64,000 bases of DNA from Pyxidicoccus fallax. GTDB lineage: Bacteria; Myxococcota; Myxococcia; Myxococcales; Myxococcaceae. This document shows positions 42,150 through 50,538 of the stretch, piece after piece. The notes beneath the pieces are model-generated. The model was not told the DNA's origin, did not search any database, and saw nothing but the letters and a program-made list of their open reading frames with translations. Every line of letters begins with the position of its first letter. Within the stretch, counting starts at the first letter, position 1. Position numbers and translations under genes: made by a program. The DNA is taken from contig NZ_JABBJJ010000026.1 in NCBI RefSeq assembly GCF_012933655.1, positions 1 through 64,000 of the forward strand, written 5' to 3'.

Positions 42150-45100
42150 ATGGCCTCCACGCCCACGAAGCCGGCTTCGCCCCGCCCTCCGGACCCCGCG
42201 CTCACCGAGCTGCGCGAAGCCTACGAGACAGGCAACCTCGTCATCTTCGCTGGCGCCGGCGTCTCGGCCGCCGCCGGCCTGCCAGGCTGGAAGCGCCTGG
42301 TGGAGCAACTGTCCGAGCATGCCCGCAACCGCGACGCGCTCCCCGCCGCGCTCGACGAGATTGCCGAGCTGACCGCGTCGCGCCAGTACATCGACGCGCT
42401 CTCGGCCCTCAAGGCCTGCCTGGGCGGCCCCGAGTTCTACCAGTTCATCGAGCGGCGCCTGAACGACGAGCGCGTGGAGGAGCCTCCGGAGGTGGCTCGC
42501 GCCATCGCCGCTCTCGCGCCCAATCTGCGCGCCGTCCTCACCACCAACATCGACCACCTGCTTGAGAAGGCCTTCGCCGGCCGGTGGCCCACCCTGGCGC
42601 GCGCCACGGGGGACATCGCCCACCGCAAGCGCTTCATCCTCAAGCTGCACGGCACGCTGCTGGACCGCTCGGGCTGGGTCTTCACCCGCGAGGAGTATGA
42701 CCGCGCGATGTTCGCCGACGCGAACCTCCGGGACGCCTTCACGGCCTTCTTCCACGCCGTGCCCCTGCTGTTCGTGGGCTACGGCCTGGCCGATGATGAC
42801 TTCGACCTGCACCTGGGCCGCGTTCGTGCCTTCGCGGGGGCCCAGCCTCCGCGCCACTTCGCCCTCGTCGCGGCCGACACCGTCACGCCGTACCGGCGCA
42901 AGAAGCTGGAGGACGCAGGCGTGCGGCTCATCCCCTACGACAACCCGGATGGCCGGCACACCGCGGTCGTGGAGATTCTCCGTCAGCTCGCCCTACCCTC
43001 CGTTGCTCGCGGCGGCAGCGGCAGCGCACGGGCCCGACCGTTCTCCTCCGCGGACGCGCTGGGGGTGCTCGCCAGCGAGGGGCTCGAGTTCACCCCGGAG
43101 CCTCCTCGTGGGTCCGCGTCCGCGCGGCAGGTGGAGCTGCTGCTTCGGGTCCTGCGCTGCCTGGGCGTGCCGGGCTCGGCCATCGGGCTGGGGCCCCGCG
43201 CCGAGGGGGCGTCGCGCCCAGAGGGAGGACTCGCCGCCGCCCTCACGCTTCCTCCAAGCGGGGGCTTCGCGCTCTACGTCGCGGCCGAGTCGCTGGACGC
43301 CTCCGCCCGGGCGCGGCTTTCCGAGCTGTCCACCCGGCTGGGCCCGAGGGGGGGCTCCGTGCGGGTCTTCGGGAAGACGATGCCGGAGGAGTCGCTCGCG
43401 GCGGGGATGGAGCGCCTGGGGCTACGAGAGTCGCTGGATCCACTGGCGCGCGACGCGTTTCGGACCCACGCCCAGCGCTGCCTCGCGGCCTGGACGGACG
43501 CGGATGAGCAGGGCTTCGTCGCCACCCGGGCCCGGCTCCAGTCCACGGGCGAGGTGCTGTCAGTCTCCGACGCGCTGGACCGGGCGCTGGCCGAGCGCGG
43601 GCGGGCGCTCGTGCTGGGGGACTTTGGGACGGGAAAGTCCACGCATCTCCGCCGCCGCGCCGCGCTCATGGCCAAGGCCGTGCTGGAGGGGACCGAGGGG
43701 GCCGCGGCGCCCATGCTCCTGCCGCTGCGAGGCATGGCGCTGGATCTGGACTCGCTCGCGGCGGCGCACCTGCCGGGGCTGACGGGAGACGTCTTCCGAC
43801 TGGCCGTCGAGCTGGGAATCGCGGTTCCGCTCTTCGACGGGCTGGACGAGATGCGGCTCACCCCGGAGCAGCTCGATGGGGCCCTGGAGGTGTTGCTGGG
43901 CGCGTTCTCGTCGGATGAGGCGCGCGGTGTGGTGACCTCGCGCAAGACGCTCTTCCCGGACCTGGAGCGTTTCCGGGAGCGACGGCCGGGGGCCCTGGCC
44001 TCGCTGGCGCTCATCGAGCTGGAGCAGTTGGACCGGTCCGAGGTCATGGAGTTCGTGTCACGGCACACCCCATCCGATGAAGAAAAGGGTCGTGTGCTGG
44101 AGAAGATTCGCGGCACCCATGACCTGACGAGCCTCTCCACACGACCGGTGCTGCTGGACCTCATCGTGCGGAGCCGCGAGCGGCTCTCCAGCGGGGAGAT
44201 GAACGCGACGCGGCTATATGAAGTGGCGGCGGAGGACTGGCTGGAGAGCCGCAAAGAGGGCGAGGGCAGCGTGCCGCGCGAAAAGCGGCTGGCGTTCGCT
44301 CGCGCACTGGCGCGAAGTCTCTTCGAGTCGGGCAAAGATAGCGCCAAGTACAACGAAGTATCGAAGCTCGTGCTCGAAGTTTACCGCGAAGAGGCCCTGC
44401 TGACCATCAACGAGGCGGTGCAGGAGGTCCGGCTGGCGGTCTTCCTGGCCCATGATGAGGACCACTGGGGCTTCCAGTTCGCCCACCGCTCGTTCCTGGA
44501 GTACTTCCTCGCGGTGGATATGTCCGCGCGTCTGGACGAGGGGCACGAGGATGCCCTGGCGCTGCCGCACCTGACACCCGAGGTGGTATCGTTCCTGGTG
44601 GGAATCGAAGGCTGGGAGCGCCGCAAGCCATTGCTGCGGCGGGTGCTCACGACGGAGTACCGGCCGCGCGTCAGCGAGAACGCGCTGCTGGTGCTCTACC
44701 TGGCCACGCGAGAACGCGAGGGTGTGGGAGAGGCCCTGGGGAAGCGGCTGGAGGAGGAATTGCCGGCACGGGCACGGCTGGCGAACGCGCGGCTGGCCAG
44801 GGTTGAGCTTCCCTGGGTATCCCTGCAGGGTGCCGACCTCTCCGGGGCGGACCTCTCCGGGGCGCAGCTCGATGTGGCCGACCTGCGAGGCGCTCGGCTG
44901 GACCGTGCCAGGGTGGACCATGTCGCCTTCGACGGAGCGCTTCTAGATGGCGCACGCTTCAGGGAGGCGGATCTCTTCCGGACGTCCATCGTGGATGCGT
45001 CGATTCAGGACGCACAATGGGATGGCGCGGAGTGCGAGGGGCTGGTCGAGTTGCACGCCGAGCCAGCGCGGCGCAATGGCCCCAGGGAATTCCCAGCCCC

Positions 45101-48100
45101 GCGCCCCGTGCTCCACACTCGGAGTGGAGCCGTCAACGTAGCTGCATGGTCGCCCGATCGCAGGCACCTGGCCTCCGGTGCGGAGGACGGGACGGTGCGC
45201 CTCTGGGACGCCGCCACCGGCCAGTTGCTGCACGCGCTGGAGGGACACTCGCTTGGGGTGCGCGCACTGGCCTATGCGTCCGACGGTGCCCGGCTGGCCT
45301 CTGGTGCAGAAGACGGGACGGTGCGCCTCTGGGACGCCGCCACCGGCCAGCTGCTGCACGCGCTGAAGGGGCACTCGCTTGGGGTGCGCATGCTGGCCTA
45401 TGCGCCCGACGGCGCCCGGCTGGCCTCCGGTGCGGAGGACGGGACGGTGCGCCTCTGGGATGCCGCCACCGGCCAGTTGCTGCACACGCTGGAGGGACAC
45501 TCGCTTGGGGTGCGCGCACTGGCCTATGCGCCCGACGGCGCCCGGCTGGCCTCCGGCGCGGAGGACGGGACGGTGCACCTCTGGGACGCCGCCACCGGCC
45601 AGTTGCTGCACGCGCTGAAGGGGCACTGGCTTAGGGTGCGCGCGCTGGCCTATGCGCCCGACGGTGCCCAGCTGGCCTCCGGCGCGGGGGACGGGACGGT
45701 GCGCCTCTGGGATGCCGCCACCGGCCAGTTGCTGCACGCGCTGGAGGGACACTCGCGAGGGGTGAGCGCGCTGGCCTATGCGCCCGACAGCGCTCGGCTG
45801 GCCTCCGGCGCGGACGACAGGACGGTGCACCTCTGGGACGCCGCCACCGGCCAGTTGCTGCACGCGCTGGAGGGACACTCGCGAGGGGTGAGCGCGCTGG
45901 CCTATGCGTCCGACGGTGCCCGGCTGGCCTCCGGCGCGGACGACGGGACGGTGCACCTCTGGGACGCCGCCACCGGCCAGCTGCTGCACAGACTGGAGGG
46001 GCACTCGGAATGGGTGCGCGCGCTGGCCTATGCGCCCGACGGTGCCCGGCTGGCCTCCGGCGCGGGGGACGGGACGGTGCGCCTCTGGGACGCCGCCACC
46101 GGCCAGTTGCTACACGCGCTGAAGGGGCACTCGCTTAGGGTGAGCGCGCTGGCCTATGCGCCCGACGGTGCCCAGCTGGCCTCCGGCGCGGAGGACGGGA
46201 CAGTGCGCCTCTGGGACGCCGCCACCGGCCAGTTGCTGCACAGACTGGAGGGGCACTCGGAATGGGTGCGCGCGCTGGCCTATGCGCCCGACGGCGCCCG
46301 GCTGGCCTCCGGCGCGGACGACGGGACAGTGCGCCTCTGGGACGCCGCCACCGGCCAGTTGCTGCACAGATTGGAGGAGCACTCGGAATGGGTGAGCGCG
46401 CTGGCCTATACGCCTGACGGTGCCCGGCTGGCCTCCGGCGCGGGGGACGGGACGGTGCGCCTCTGGAACGCCGCCACCGGCCAGCTGCTACACGCGCTGG
46501 AGGGACACTCGCTTGGGGTGCTCGCGCTGGCCTATGCGCCCGACGGTGCCCGGCTGGCCTCCGGCGCGGAGGACGGGACGGTGCGCCTCTGGAACGCCGC
46601 CACCGGCCAGTTGCTGCACAGACTGGAGGGGCACTGGCTTGGGGTGCGCGCGCTGGCCTATACGCCTGACGGTGCCCGGCTGGCCTCTGGTGCAGAAGAC
46701 GGGACGGTGCGCCTCTGGGACGCCGCCACCGGCCAGTTGCTGCACGCGCTGAAGGGGCACTCGCTTGGGGTGAGCGCGCTGGCCTATGCGCCCGACGGCG
46801 CTCGGCTGGCTTCCGGTGCGGAGGACGGGACGGTGCGCCTCTGGGACGCCGCCACCGGCCAGCTGCTGCACGCGCTGAAGGGGCACTCGCTTGGGGTGCG
46901 CGCACTGGCCTATGCGCCCGACGGCGCCCGGCTGGCCTCCGGCGCGGACGACGGGACGGTGCGCCTCTGGAACACCTCCGCCGAACAACACCCCATCATC
47001 CTGACAAGCAGCGCCGATGGATGGGTATCGCTCCTTGCCGGAACGCCTTTCTACGCAGGAGCAGGTGATACATCCCAATTGCTGCATTACGTCTCCGGAG
47101 CCTGCGCCATGCCCGCCGCGCTCTGGGCGCCCCTCTTCCACCGTCCCGACCTCATTCGAGAGACACTGGCGGGCAAGCCCCTCGCTCCAGGCGCGCCCGC
47201 CCTGAACGACTTCGCCACCTGCGCCGCCGCGCTCCTGGTCGAGCGCAAGAAGCAGGGGCTCGTACAACGCCGCACCTCACAGACGAAGTGGCATGCCGAG
47301 GAGCCCACCCTTCCTCGGCCTCCCTACATCGTCGGCGTGCCCATCCACCATCCCCGGGACTTCCACGGCCGCGAAGCAGACCTCCACCGCATCCATCGCG
47401 AGCTCGAGACCCAGGCCGTCGCGCTCATCGGCGAGAAGCGCATCGGAAAGACTTCGCTCCTCTACCAAATCGAGCAACGCCTGAGTGGGAGCTGCCACTT
47501 CATCTCTCTCCAGGGAGACAAGGACAACCTGGAGAACCTGCCGCTCCGCATCGCCGCGTCCGTCGCACCAGGAGAACACCTGAAGGGCCGCCCCCATGAA
47601 GTGCTGGACCAGGCCATCCGGCTGCGCCTGGAGGAGCGCGTGCGGTCGCGAGGCCCCGGCGCACGCCTCACCCTCCTACTGGACGAGGCCCAGTTCCTCG
47701 CCCGGTCTCCCGGCATGGCGCACGAACTCCGGAGGCTCTTCCAGGAGCGCCACCGGGACGGGCTGCGCGTCCTGGTGGCCGGGCCGACGCACGAGATGCG
47801 CGCGCTGGACAATGACCCAGATGGCTCCCCCTTCCTGAATATGTTCTATCGCCACCGCCTGGGCTCCATGAGCGTCCAGGAACTGGCCCGCCTGCTGCGC
47901 GCACCGCTGGGCGACGACTACACGCTGACGGACGAGGCGGTCACTCGCGTCACCGAAATCTCCGGAGGACGACCGCTCATCGCCCAGGCCCTGGGCAAGC
48001 AGGCCCTGGAGACGTGCCAAGACGAGCGGCGCTTCCGAATCGACGTAGAGGACGTCGACCGGGCCTTCCAGGACAAGGTGTTCGAGGACGTCATCGGCAT

Positions 48101-48308
48101 GTATGGGTATGAAAGCCGGTGGAGCCGGCTTCCCGGCGACGTCCAGAAGATCCTTCGCGCCCTGGCCAGCCGTCCGGCTTCCGAGCATGAGGGACTCGAC
48201 AGGCCCACGCTGCACCTGCTGGAGGCGCAGGGGATCGCGGACGTCTTGAAGAAACGGCTCGACGTGGAGCCGCCCTTCCTCCGCTGGATTCACGAGGTGA
48301 AGTCATGA
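42150..48308 (+). CDS. SIR2-NACHT-pentapeptide-WD40-ATPase giant protein
   Basis: A 2052-residue multidomain protein. Residues 16-284 are a SIR2_2-type NADase-like domain: GAGVS 35-39, TTNID 131-135, KLHG with His167, FVGYGLADDDF 208-218. Residues 285-440 are unassigned. A NACHT STAND ATPase follows: Walker A GDFGTGKST 490-498, Walker B LFDGLDE 561-567. Pentapeptide-like repeats occupy 892-945. Fifteen WD40 units lie at about 991-1612. After a linker comes a second P-loop ATPase: GEKRIGKTS 1761-1769, LLLDEA about 1842-1847. It overlaps the phosphoesterase gene by 4 bp (ATGA). The architecture (effector, switch ATPase, repeat sensor) is that of Avs/STAND defence proteins. An antiviral or conflict role is inferred. 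Confidence 0.88.
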   Translation: MASTPTKPASPRPPDPALTELREAYETGNLVIFAGAGVSAAAGLPGWKRLVEQLSEHARNRDALPAALDEIAELTASRQYIDALSALKACLGGPEFYQFIERRLNDERVEEPPEVARAIAALAPNLRAVLTTNIDHLLEKAFAGRWPTLARATGDIAHRKRFILKLHGTLLDRSGWVFTREEYDRAMFADANLRDAFTAFFHAVPLLFVGYGLADDDFDLHLGRVRAFAGAQPPRHFALVAADTVTPYRRKKLEDAGVRLIPYDNPDGRHTAVVEILRQLALPSVARGGSGSARARPFSSADALGVLASEGLEFTPEPPRGSASARQVELLLRVLRCLGVPGSAIGLGPRAEGASRPEGGLAAALTLPPSGGFALYVAAESLDASARARLSELSTRLGPRGGSVRVFGKTMPEESLAAGMERLGLRESLDPLARDAFRTHAQRCLAAWTDADEQGFVATRARLQSTGEVLSVSDALDRALAERGRALVLGDFGTGKSTHLRRRAALMAKAVLEGTEGAAAPMLLPLRGMALDLDSLAAAHLPGLTGDVFRLAVELGIAVPLFDGLDEMRLTPEQLDGALEVLLGAFSSDEARGVVTSRKTLFPDLERFRERRPGALASLALIELEQLDRSEVMEFVSRHTPSDEEKGRVLEKIRGTHDLTSLSTRPVLLDLIVRSRERLSSGEMNATRLYEVAAEDWLESRKEGEGSVPREKRLAFARALARSLFESGKDSAKYNEVSKLVLEVYREEALLTINEAVQEVRLAVFLAHDEDHWGFQFAHRSFLEYFLAVDMSARLDEGHEDALALPHLTPEVVSFLVGIEGWERRKPLLRRVLTTEYRPRVSENALLVLYLATREREGVGEALGKRLEEELPARARLANARLARVELPWVSLQGADLSGADLSGAQLDVADLRGARLDRARVDHVAFDGALLDGARFREADLFRTSIVDASIQDAQWDGAECEGLVELHAEPARRNGPREFPAPRPVLHTRSGAVNVAAWSPDRRHLASGAEDGTVRLWDAATGQLLHALEGHSLGVRALAYASDGARLASGAEDGTVRLWDAATGQLLHALKGHSLGVRMLAYAPDGARLASGAEDGTVRLWDAATGQLLHTLEGHSLGVRALAYAPDGARLASGAEDGTVHLWDAATGQLLHALKGHWLRVRALAYAPDGAQLASGAGDGTVRLWDAATGQLLHALEGHSRGVSALAYAPDSARLASGADDRTVHLWDAATGQLLHALEGHSRGVSALAYASDGARLASGADDGTVHLWDAATGQLLHRLEGHSEWVRALAYAPDGARLASGAGDGTVRLWDAATGQLLHALKGHSLRVSALAYAPDGAQLASGAEDGTVRLWDAATGQLLHRLEGHSEWVRALAYAPDGARLASGADDGTVRLWDAATGQLLHRLEEHSEWVSALAYTPDGARLASGAGDGTVRLWNAATGQLLHALEGHSLGVLALAYAPDGARLASGAEDGTVRLWNAATGQLLHRLEGHWLGVRALAYTPDGARLASGAEDGTVRLWDAATGQLLHALKGHSLGVSALAYAPDGARLASGAEDGTVRLWDAATGQLLHALKGHSLGVRALAYAPDGARLASGADDGTVRLWNTSAEQHPIILTSSADGWVSLLAGTPFYAGAGDTSQLLHYVSGACAMPAALWAPLFHRPDLIRETLAGKPLAPGAPALNDFATCAAALLVERKKQGLVQRRTSQTKWHAEEPTLPRPPYIVGVPIHHPRDFHGREADLHRIHRELETQAVALIGEKRIGKTSLLYQIEQRLSGSCHFISLQGDKDNLENLPLRIAASVAPGEHLKGRPHEVLDQAIRLRLEERVRSRGPGARLTLLLDEAQFLARSPGMAHELRRLFQERHRDGLRVLVAGPTHEMRALDNDPDGSPFLNMFYRHRLGSMSVQELARLLRAPLGDDYTLTDEAVTRVTEISGGRPLIAQALGKQALETCQDERRFRIDVEDVDRAFQDKVFEDVIGMYGYESRWSRLPGDVQKILRALASRPASEHEGLDRPTLHLLEAQGIADVLKKRLDVEPPFLRWIHEVKS
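45121..46985 (+). repeat. WD40 array: 15 units with exact 126-bp period
   Basis: The codons for LASGA recur at 45168 and then every 126 bp to 46932, fifteen times without an indel. Each 42-residue unit is LASGAxDGTVxLWDAATGQLLHxLxGHxxxVxALAYxPDGAx. Variation is confined to a few fixed positions, mainly after GH (SLG, SRG, SEW, WLG, WLR, SLR), after ASGA (E, G, D), before LW (R, H) and after LLH (A, R, T). Fifteen blades would make two propellers. This is not CRISPR: there are no unique spacers and the frame is coding. Confidence 0.95.
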
Positions 48309-50212
48309 GCTGGTACTACGGAGGCTGCGTCCCCGCGGAGCACGACTACCGAGACCCTGCTCTCATCGACACGCTCATCCAGGAAGCGCGGCGCGGCATG
48401 GTGCTGCTCGGAACCAGCCGCATCGGCAAGACGAGCCTGCTCGCGCGCATCCACGAGAACCCTGCCCGGAAGAGCTGCGCCCCTCTCCACGTGCTCGACG
48501 GCGCGGACAGGGTCCTCAGCAAGCTGACGGAAGTTGATGAACTGCTCCTCTTCGATGAAGCCCAGGGCCTCGTGAAATGGACCGATAACGAGCTGCGCGA
48601 GCTGCGAAGGCGGATTGATGGCCGTCCCTTCATCCTGGCCGCCTGGCCGACGTTGATGGCGAGCCAGGTGCCCGATGAACTCTCGCGGCTCCTGGAGGAT
48701 GCGTGCCGGGAGTGGCTCCGCCCGCTCGGGCGCGAAGAGGCCGCGAGGATGATTCGCCGGGAACGGAGCATCTCCCCCACGGCCTGCGAGGAGGAAGTCG
48801 TCAATGCCATCTACCGGGCCACGGCGGGCTTTCCGAACCTCATTGCCGGACTCTGCAGGTTCCTGATGGACAACGGCACCACGCTATGGGCGCCCACTGA
48901 GGAGAACCTCCGAGGATTCATCGATTCCGGCTTCTACTCGGGGACCTTCAGGGACATCTACCGCTCCCTTCCCTTGAGGATGCAGGAGGTGCTGGACGAG
49001 AGCTGTCGCGGCATGAAGACGCGCCTGGATACCCTGCGTGGACAGGGGCTCGTCACCGGCAATCCTGCTGCGTTCAGCGGCACCCTCTTCGAGTACGTCT
49101 GGGGTTCCGGAGGTGACTGGAAGCTGCTCGCCCTACAAGAGGAACGACGCCCGAGCAGACCTCCGCGCCCGCCCCGTCCCGCGCTCACCTGGCTTCATGT
49201 CTCGGACCTGCACTTTGGCGCAGGCCCCCAGTCACACCGGTTCAACCAGGAGACCATCACCGAGGAACTCCTCAAGGACGTGAGGGCACGCCGTCCCTGG
49301 GACCCGGACTTTCTCTTCGTCACCGGCGACATCGCGTTCAGCGCCAGCCCTACGCAGTACGAGAAGGCGAGCGCGTGGCTGAAGCAGCTCGTCGAAGCCG
49401 CCGGTACTACTCCAGAGGCCCTGCGACTCGTGCCTGGAAACCACGATGTCGACCGGGAACTCGCCAAGCGATGCGGCGATATCCATGCGGCCATCCGTGG
49501 CCACCCGGGAGAGGATTCGTTCGAGCTTCCCCCCGCGCGCCTGGATGAGCGACTCCATGACCCGGCGATTCGTGAGGCACTGCGCGAGAAGCTGAAGGCC
49601 TACGCAGGATTCGTGAACAGCCTCGCCAGCAACCACCCGAAGGCAGACGATGGCACACCGCTGGACTGGTGCGAGTCCCTCGAACCCACGCCGCAGCGCC
49701 CCGGCCGGCTCTGGTTGGTGGGACTGTGCTCGGTCTGGGTGAGCGACAAGGGCGACGCGGAGCGGAGGCTGGTGATGGGCGAGAAGCAGCTCCGGACGTT
49801 ACAGGAGGTGCAGGAGGATGACTTGGTGTTCCTGCTCACGCACCACCCTCCAGGCTGGCTGCATCCGACCGCCGAGGAGCTGCTGCTGGAGCGACTGGCG
49901 GAGCGGGCCCACCATGTCCACCTGTGCGGGCATGTCCATGCGGCCTCGGCCCGGGCCATGCGGGGGCTTGGAATGCCGCGCGACTCGCTGCGCCTCGTCG
50001 CGGGAGCGGGGCACGGGGAGTCCTCGGGAGAGCATGGTTATGCCTGGGGCGCGCTGCGTTGGAGCCGGGACCGCTGGGAGATGGGCTGGGCGCCGCGCAT
50101 CTTCGAGCGTGGCAGGGGCGTGAGGCCGGACCGCAACCGCTACGACCTGGACGATGAGGGCTTCGCGTGGGAACCCCTCCCTCGGCTCCAGTGGAAACCC
50201 CCTCCCGCCTGA
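48305..50212 (+). CDS. STAND-like ATPase fused to calcineurin-like phosphoesterase
   Basis: A 635-residue cytoplasmic protein. Residues 1-275 are a P-loop ATPase: Walker A GTSRIGKTS 36-44 (Lys42), Walker B LLLFDEAQ about 80-87, and a C-terminal lid region resembling the second ATPase of the preceding protein. A Pro/Arg linker (281-293) leads to a metallophosphoesterase domain with all metal-binding blocks: SDLHF (Asp301, His303), GDIAF 341-345, GNHD 378-381, HH 513-514, GHVH 542-545. It could cleave nucleic acid, cyclic nucleotide or another phosphodiester. It is translationally coupled to the SIR2-NACHT-WD40 gene, so the two should work together. Confidence 0.88.
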   Translation: MSWYYGGCVPAEHDYRDPALIDTLIQEARRGMVLLGTSRIGKTSLLARIHENPARKSCAPLHVLDGADRVLSKLTEVDELLLFDEAQGLVKWTDNELRELRRRIDGRPFILAAWPTLMASQVPDELSRLLEDACREWLRPLGREEAARMIRRERSISPTACEEEVVNAIYRATAGFPNLIAGLCRFLMDNGTTLWAPTEENLRGFIDSGFYSGTFRDIYRSLPLRMQEVLDESCRGMKTRLDTLRGQGLVTGNPAAFSGTLFEYVWGSGGDWKLLALQEERRPSRPPRPPRPALTWLHVSDLHFGAGPQSHRFNQETITEELLKDVRARRPWDPDFLFVTGDIAFSASPTQYEKASAWLKQLVEAAGTTPEALRLVPGNHDVDRELAKRCGDIHAAIRGHPGEDSFELPPARLDERLHDPAIREALREKLKAYAGFVNSLASNHPKADDGTPLDWCESLEPTPQRPGRLWLVGLCSVWVSDKGDAERRLVMGEKQLRTLQEVQEDDLVFLLTHHPPGWLHPTAEELLLERLAERAHHVHLCGHVHAASARAMRGLGMPRDSLRLVAGAGHGESSGEHGYAWGALRWSRDRWEMGWAPRIFERGRGVRPDRNRYDLDDEGFAWEPLPRLQWKPPPA

Positions 50213-50349
50213 GGCCCTCGTAGCCCGGGGTCAGGCCCCACCAGTAGGGCATGAGCTATTCCGGGTCGGGCGGGTTGCGGCGTCATTCGGCGAGTTCCTG
50301 GAACGTGCGCTCCGCAGCGGCAACCCGTTCTTCGGGTTGAACGAGTAGA

Positions 50350-50370
50350 GCGCCAGCACGGCGCTGGCGC
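50350..50370. terminator. Hairpin, possible terminator after the defence operon
   Basis: GCGCCAGC (50350-50357) pairs exactly with GCTGGCGC (50363-50370) across a 5-nt loop. The downstream stretch is C/T-rich (CCTCCCCTTC) but has no strong T-run, so termination is plausible and not certain. Confidence 0.45.
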
Positions 50371-50486
50371 CCTCCCCTTCAACCATTCGCCCGCGCGTGA
50401 CACGTTGTCAGGCGCGATGTGACGCGGTGACAGCAAGTCCCATGACGTCCCGTGCGCTCCGCTTCGCCACACTGTGAGCGCCACCC

Positions 50487-50502
50487 TGGCACCGTGCTTG
50501 CT
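50487..50502 (+). promoter_or_regulatory. Sigma-54 (RpoN) promoter
   Basis: TGGCACCGTGCTTGCT matches the -24/-12 consensus TGGCAC-N5-TTGCW with correct spacing. It lies 36 bp before the gspC ATG, leaving an untranslated leader of about 27 nt that contains AAAGGAGG. Sigma-54 control, which needs an enhancer-binding activator, is common in myxobacteria. Confidence 0.75.
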
Positions 50503-50538
50503 CAAGGCCTTCGTGTTCCTCAAAGGAGGCAAGACACG

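Larger units (their letters stand above)
50213..50538. other. Intergenic region between defence genes and gspC
   Basis: A 326-bp gap. It holds a perfect hairpin at 50350-50370 and a sigma-54-type promoter at 50487-50502. A short plus-strand frame at about 50270-50348 shows some codon bias (FGEFLERALRSGNPFFGLNE) but no start or relative that I can support. It may be a gene remnant. Confidence 0.6.

Noticed and set aside
45121-46985. Regular direct repeats considered as a CRISPR array
   Set aside because: The 126-bp units are contiguous, have no unique spacers, and translate to WD40 repeats in the frame of a long gene.
44943-47267. Long minus-strand frames across the WD40 array giving repetitive proteins
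   Set aside because: The 126-bp period is a multiple of three, so every frame stays open through the repeat; these are by-products.
50270-50348. Short coding-like stretch ending FFGLNE after the phosphoesterase gene
   Set aside because: No start codon with ribosome-binding site and no recognised relative; kept only as a possible remnant in the gap description.
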